Below, in pieces: positions 6,181-9,912 of a DNA stretch of 9,912 bases (the first letter of the stretch is position 1; each line of letters opens with the position of its first letter). Position numbers and translations under genes: made by a program. Origin of the DNA: CAZNDN01 sp964571815 (GTDB lineage Bacteria; Fibrobacterota; Chitinivibrionia; Chitinivibrionales; WJKA01). A model generated the notes under the pieces. That model was not told where the DNA came from, made no database searches, and saw only the letters and a list, made by a program, of their open reading frames with translations. Where the stretch lies: contig CAZNDN010000142.1 of assembly GCA_964571815.1 (NCBI GenBank), forward strand, positions 1 through 9,912, in the 5' to 3' direction.

Positions 6181-9100
6181 GTGAACGGTTCCGGTAATCA
6201 ACCACGCGGGCACGGCCCCTGTTGCGCCTCGGCGCTCGACGGATTATCGGCGGTGCTGCTTCTGGGTTGTATCGCCGCACCGCTGCGGGCCTACAACCAT
6301 CCCGGGATCCGGTGGAACACCGTTTCGACGCGCCACTTTCGAATCCACTACTACGACAAGACCGAGCCCGCCGTGTATGCGGCGGCGAAGATCGCCGAAG
6401 ATTCCTACGAACGCCTTGCACACCTCTACGGTTACAAGTTCCATCGGCGAATCCATCTCTCCCTTGCCGCCTGGGACGACTACTCCAACGGGCTGGCCGG
6501 ATGGACGCAGGAGAATATCATGGTGTGGCTGCCCGATGCCGATTTTCAACTTCGCGGCAACACCGTGTGGCTGCGCAATGTAATCTCCCACGAGCTTGCT
6601 CATATCATCTCGCTCGATAAGTACGGGTTCCAACTGCTGCAGTGGAATTTCGGCCTGGAATACCACTCTCCCGGAACGCGGGTTCAGTGGGTCAACCCGG
6701 CGGCCATGACCACCTTCTACCCGATGTGGTTTGCGGAGGGCATAGCTCAATGGGAATCCGCCGGGGAAGGTCACGACTGTTGGGATTCCCGCCGCGACAT
6801 GGTGTTTCGCTGCGCCGTGCTCGACAGGAAAGTGCTGAGCCTGGCCGAGATGTCCCACTTCAACCACAATTCTCTCGGCAACGAAATGGTGTACAACCAG
6901 GGCTACTCGTTTGTCCGCTACCTTCACGGACGTATCGGAGAGGAGCGGCTGCGCACGCTCTGGAACCGGGGGCGTCGTCTCAGCCTCGGCGGTGAGCCGT
7001 TCGACCGGCTGTTCGAAGAAGTCGGCGGCGAGTCGCTGCAATCATGTTACGATGCGTGGCTGGACAGTCTGGAGCAGGAGTACGGCTCATCCGTGCCGCA
7101 AGCCCCTACCCCCGTAAAACCGGTATGGTCGGCGGGGTTCATGAACCTGGCGCCGAAGATGTCGGTCGACGGTTCGCTGCAAGGGTGGCTCACCAACGAG
7201 GGCGACGATTCACGGCGCACGGACCTTGTGGTCATTCGCCCGGGCGCGCGCGAACCCCTGGCCCGCATCAGGTATGCCCGTATGTCGTGGGACTTCTCCG
7301 CCGACAGCCGGAAGGTGTATTTCATCAAGGCGCGGGAGCCCGACAGGGACGGTTCGTTTTTCAACGAGATTTACTCCCACGATCTCGCCACGGGAACGCA
7401 ACGGCGGCTCACGCACGGCGGGCGCGTGTACGAGATTGCCGTCTCGCCCGTGAGCGGGGCCGCGGCGTGCGTTCGATTCCACGAGGGGATCTTCTCGATC
7501 GATCGTTTCGATCTCCGGACCGAAACTTTCCAACGCCTTGTCGAAGGCGCGTTGGGGCAACCCTTTCGGGGCTTGTGTTTTTCTCCCACGGATTCCACGC
7601 GGCTTGCGGTTACCAGGATTGTCGAGGGAGTCTCAACTCTGATGCTTCTGGATCTCACCGACGGATCGCTCTCCACGCTGACCGCGTCGGGTGCGCACGA
7701 GGAATCTCCCTTCTGGGCCTCCGACGGACGCATCTACTTCAGCGCCGACTACGACGGTGTATTCGATACCTATTCAATCACGCCGGTGGGGGAAAACTTG
7801 CAGCGTCATTCCCGTGTGGCGGGAGGCATGTTCTGCCCGCGGAAAACGCCCGGTGGAGCGATTCTTGCATCGGAGTATACATCCGACGGATTCCGTATCG
7901 TGCGTTTCGACGATACTCCCGAGGCCGCGGAGGTCGCCGCGGCCGGGCGCTGCACGTTCGAGGAGCTTCCGATGCCGTCGGGCAAGGTGCGAATCAAGTC
8001 CCGCGAGTATGAAGCGGAGCGGCTTCGAGGAGCATGGGCAGCAAGCATGTTTGCGCGGTTTCGAGACCCGCACGGAGCCCTGGGGCGCATGGTGCAGCGG
8101 GGCGGCTGGAACCGGTTCGGCGACAGCCTGTTCACGCAACTCGATGCAGGGCTGGGGATGTTCCAGTCGGATGCGCTGGGCAAGCGGGAACGGGCATTCG
8201 GCGTGAGCCTGGCACTGACCCATACCGGCGGGCCGGTTGACGAGGAAGAGGAGGTAATCGAAGACACGTTGGCAACCATGGTTCTGGCCGGCGACGGGGG
8301 CTTGCGGACGAACAGGCGCGAACCGCGGATCGCACGACAGGTGCGCAGGCGGTTTGTGAACCGCGTATCGCCGCGCATCCGCGGTCTCTCGCTCCGGGCG
8401 GCAACCCGGCAGTCATCGGAGGAGGACAGCGCCTCCGAGCCGCCGGTCGACTGGCTGCCCCTGCTGATACCCGAACTCATGCTTCGATACCGCACCGGCC
8501 GGCCGACCATCGAGTGGTATTCCCAGGCCCAAATCCTGATGTACGTTCCGCTGATGGTTCTCAGCAGCTTGCCGATCGAGCTTCGGGCGGGCCGGGATCT
8601 CTACGTGGGAGTGGAGCCGGCCGCGGCGCTGGTGTACCTCCAGGCGTTTCAGTTTCAACTGCCCTTCTGGATCCAGTGGGGGACAGTAGGCTACTATCAT
8701 CAGGACCTGGCCTATACCGGCCGGGATATCAGCGCGGCCGGGGCCGCGTTCGGCCCGTTCATTGAACCGAATGTCGAGAATGAAGACAGCGGCGGCGTGG
8801 ATCCGGAGGATGTATCGATTTCGTACGTGCGAGGTTTTCTGCTCTCCGGGCAGGCGTTTCGCGGTATCCCGGTGGGTCGGCATGCGAGCCTGTCGCTGGA
8901 GTTTCAGGGAACCGGGACGTGGCGCTCCGACACGGTCGAGCCGGTGCAATCGGAGTTGAGCGAGCCGGCGGCGTTTCATTTCGAAGGGGTATCGCGGGTA
9001 TCCTGGAACACGCCGCTTCTGCGGGAGATCAACCGCGGCCGATGGCGCTATATCGAAGATATCTACGGTCATCTTTTCTACGAGCCGGCCGTGGAGTCGG

Positions 9101-9306
9101 ATGATCGCTTTTTCCGGAAGATGTCCGCGCGCCATTTTACCGACCCCGACTTCGATACGCTTCATACGTACCGGTCGCACCGGGTTGGGCTCGGCGCCAC
9201 AGTCGGCGCGGTGTCATCGTACACGTTCGCCCGGCTTGTCAGGCTGTCGGCGGCCTGGGACCTGTGGCACGAGAAACTCTTCTTCACGCTCACGGCCGGG
9301 TTCTGA
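6181..9306 (+). CDS. Exported gluzincin metallopeptidase with TolB-like propeller and C-terminal barrel
   Basis: The protein has 1041 residues. The GTG at 6181 is the furthest upstream usual start in this open frame and the only one giving a full signal peptide (LSAVLLLGCIAAPLRA, cleavage predicted before Y38); no ribosome binding site precedes it. Mature residues start YNHPGIRWNTVSTRHFRIHY, typical of peptidase MA-like proteins. HELAH (137-141) supplies two zinc-binding His and the catalytic Glu. WFAEGIAQWE (183-192) supplies E186 as the expected third ligand, as in gluzincins. The peptidase part ends near residue 300. Residues about 318-600 contain WD40/TolB-like repeats (SWDFSADSRKVYFIK; LCFSPTDSTRLAVTRI; ESPFWASDGRIYFSADYDG). 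Residues 640-1041 look like a beta-barrel with an acidic then Arg-rich insert (685-750) and end LFFTLTAGF, a Bam-type terminal Phe. It probably cleaves protein substrates at the cell surface or periplasm; the substrate is unknown. LLGC (27-30) could pass for a lipobox, but the later signal peptidase I site fits better. Confidence 0.8.
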   Translation: MNGSGNQPRGHGPCCASALDGLSAVLLLGCIAAPLRAYNHPGIRWNTVSTRHFRIHYYDKTEPAVYAAAKIAEDSYERLAHLYGYKFHRRIHLSLAAWDDYSNGLAGWTQENIMVWLPDADFQLRGNTVWLRNVISHELAHIISLDKYGFQLLQWNFGLEYHSPGTRVQWVNPAAMTTFYPMWFAEGIAQWESAGEGHDCWDSRRDMVFRCAVLDRKVLSLAEMSHFNHNSLGNEMVYNQGYSFVRYLHGRIGEERLRTLWNRGRRLSLGGEPFDRLFEEVGGESLQSCYDAWLDSLEQEYGSSVPQAPTPVKPVWSAGFMNLAPKMSVDGSLQGWLTNEGDDSRRTDLVVIRPGAREPLARIRYARMSWDFSADSRKVYFIKAREPDRDGSFFNEIYSHDLATGTQRRLTHGGRVYEIAVSPVSGAAACVRFHEGIFSIDRFDLRTETFQRLVEGALGQPFRGLCFSPTDSTRLAVTRIVEGVSTLMLLDLTDGSLSTLTASGAHEESPFWASDGRIYFSADYDGVFDTYSITPVGENLQRHSRVAGGMFCPRKTPGGAILASEYTSDGFRIVRFDDTPEAAEVAAAGRCTFEELPMPSGKVRIKSREYEAERLRGAWAASMFARFRDPHGALGRMVQRGGWNRFGDSLFTQLDAGLGMFQSDALGKRERAFGVSLALTHTGGPVDEEEEVIEDTLATMVLAGDGGLRTNRREPRIARQVRRRFVNRVSPRIRGLSLRAATRQSSEEDSASEPPVDWLPLLIPELMLRYRTGRPTIEWYSQAQILMYVPLMVLSSLPIELRAGRDLYVGVEPAAALVYLQAFQFQLPFWIQWGTVGYYHQDLAYTGRDISAAGAAFGPFIEPNVENEDSGGVDPEDVSISYVRGFLLSGQAFRGIPVGRHASLSLEFQGTGTWRSDTVEPVQSELSEPAAFHFEGVSRVSWNTPLLREINRGRWRYIEDIYGHLFYEPAVESDDRFFRKMSARHFTDPDFDTLHTYRSHRVGLGATVGAVSSYTFARLVRLSAAWDLWHEKLFFTLTAGF

Positions 9307-9313
9307 ACCACAA

Positions 9314-9320
9314 GGGAGGA
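9314..9320 (+). promoter_or_regulatory. Ribosome binding site of the LOG-like gene
   Basis: GGGAGGA ends four bases before the GTG at 9325. It is a strong site and supports GTG as the real start. It lies within the 18-base gap after the peptidase stop, so the gene is probably read from the same message with independent initiation. Confidence 0.75.
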
Positions 9321-9324
9321 GAAG

Positions 9325-9810
9325 GTGTCCAGACACAAGGCTGTCGTCGGTATCATAGGCGGATCGAGCGCCTCCGGGGAAACGCTGCGGATAGCCTACG
9401 AAGTAGGCATGTACGTGGCTCGCAACGATGCCGCGCTGGTGTGCGGCGGCCTGGGAGGCGTCATGGAAGCCTCGGCCCGGGGGGCGGCCGAGCACGACGG
9501 GACCGTGATCGGCATTCTCCCTTCTTCATGCAAGGCCGATGCCAACCCCTACGTGAGTATCGTGATCCCCAGCGGTCTGGGCGTTGCACGAAACGCGCTG
9601 GTGGTGGCTACCGCCGATGTGCTCATTGCGTTTCCGGGATCGTACGGAACCCTCAGCGAAATCGGTCTGGCGCTCAACACCGGCAAGACCGTGGTCTACC
9701 TTCCGGGCGCCTGGGACCTCAGACGCGCCGGTAACGTGGATGCCGAGCGTTTCAAGGAAGCCTTCGATGCCTTCCACGCCGTAGGACTCGCAATTGGGGA
9801 TGGTGGCTAG
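9325..9810 (+). CDS. TIGR00725/LOG-like Rossmann-fold nucleotide-binding protein
   Basis: The protein has 161 residues from a GTG start with a strong ribosome binding site. It has no signal peptide and should be cytosolic. Residues 6-15 (AVVGIIGGSS) are the first beta-strand and nucleotide loop. VCGGLGGVMEASARGA (39-54), VIGILPS (61-67), LGVARNALVVATADVLIAFP (85-104) and PGSYGTLSEIGLAL (104-117) follow the order of the LOG/SLOG superfamily. The canonical PGGxGTxxE motif appears as PGSYGTLSE with the Glu kept, and the conserved Arg is in ARN. The length fits the TIGR00725 type, smaller than LOG phosphoribohydrolases that release free cytokinins. Related proteins include nucleotide-binding and molybdenum cofactor carrier proteins. 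Exact substrate and function are unknown. Base use matches its neighbours and nothing suggests a broken gene. Confidence 0.85.
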   Translation: MSRHKAVVGIIGGSSASGETLRIAYEVGMYVARNDAALVCGGLGGVMEASARGAAEHDGTVIGILPSSCKADANPYVSIVIPSGLGVARNALVVATADVLIAFPGSYGTLSEIGLALNTGKTVVYLPGAWDLRRAGNVDAERFKEAFDAFHAVGLAIGDGG

Positions 9811-9912
9811 TCATATAGTTACTACGTGTGCAGAAAACCTCCCGCGGTCAAAAACACTCATGACGCTTCCGGTCTGCCGCACGATTCTCCTCCACTCCGG
9901 GACAATGCAGTC
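9811..9912. other. Right-edge stretch, no supported gene
   Basis: The last 102 bases follow the LOG-like stop. I see no clear hairpin-plus-T terminator. On the minus strand, one frame is open from the right edge and ends at a TGA near 9811-9813; it would be the last 33 residues of a convergent gene (ending FSAHVVTI). On the plus strand an ATG at 9860 opens a frame to the edge, but no ribosome binding site precedes it. Neither is long enough to support. Confidence 0.3.

Noticed and set aside
6262..6273. Lipobox-like LLGC in the peptidase signal peptide
   Set aside because: The hydrophobic segment continues past the Cys to PLRA, and the mature family start YNHPGIRW follows directly. Cleavage by signal peptidase I fits better, though lipidation is not excluded.
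6244..7041. 265-codon minus-strand frame opposite the peptidase domain
   Set aside because: It is antisense to the HELAH-containing peptidase region, has no recognisable family and no supporting start signal.
8413..9180. 255-codon minus-strand frame opposite the barrel region
   Set aside because: It is an Arg/His-rich antisense frame of a supported coding region, with no domain features.
9811..9912. End of a convergent minus-strand gene, or start of a plus-strand gene, at the right edge
   Set aside because: Only about 33 and 17 codons are visible respectively, with no recognisable residues or ribosome binding site.

Overview
The window is GC-rich DNA from a Gram-negative (diderm) bacterium. 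Three observations support this: four or five of the six genes carry apparent signal peptides or membrane helices, two proteins end in C-terminal phenylalanine beta-strands typical of outer-membrane barrels, and DUF4159/DUF4175-type proteins are found mainly in diderm lineages. The mix of DUF4159 and DUF4175 genes, a CsgG-like protein fused to a barrel, and a peptidase-propeller-barrel protein suggests the FCB group or a related candidate phylum (Fibrobacterota or Gemmatimonadota-like). This lineage guess is inference only; no rRNA or taxonomic marker is present.

Layout. (1) Positions 1-322, minus strand: 5' part of an exported protein that resembles DUF6588-type proteins and runs off the left edge. 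(2) 323-694: divergent intergenic region with a bulged GC-rich hairpin that is terminator-like on the minus strand. (3) 695-4677, plus strand: a translationally coupled pair (ATGA overlap), an exported DUF4159 protein followed by a 1099-residue DUF4175-like protein with three N-terminal membrane helices and a long periplasmic coiled-coil region. (4) 4678-4870: intergenic region with two adjacent hairpins and a REP-like palindrome. (5) 4871-6133: exported protein with a CsgG/LpoB-like N-terminal domain, an acidic linker and a predicted outer-membrane barrel. (6) 6181-9306: exported gluzincin metallopeptidase (HELAH...E) followed by a TolB-like beta-propeller and a predicted outer-membrane barrel. 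(7) 9325-9810: cytosolic TIGR00725/LOG-like nucleotide-binding protein, 18 bases behind the peptidase gene and with its own strong ribosome binding site. (8) 9811-9912: no supported gene.

How the genes may work together. The first plus-strand pair looks like part of the envelope machinery that elsewhere accompanies MoxR ATPase, DUF58 and von Willebrand (Bat-type) proteins. Those partners are absent here and cannot lie immediately upstream, because the neighbouring gene is divergent. The CsgG-like/barrel and peptidase/barrel genes are close together on one strand and both should act at the outer membrane. The final gene is a soluble protein of a nucleotide or cofactor-binding fold, with no obvious functional link beyond probable co-transcription. 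All plus-strand genes are intact, with no frameshift seen. No mobile element, CRISPR array, tRNA or rRNA was found.
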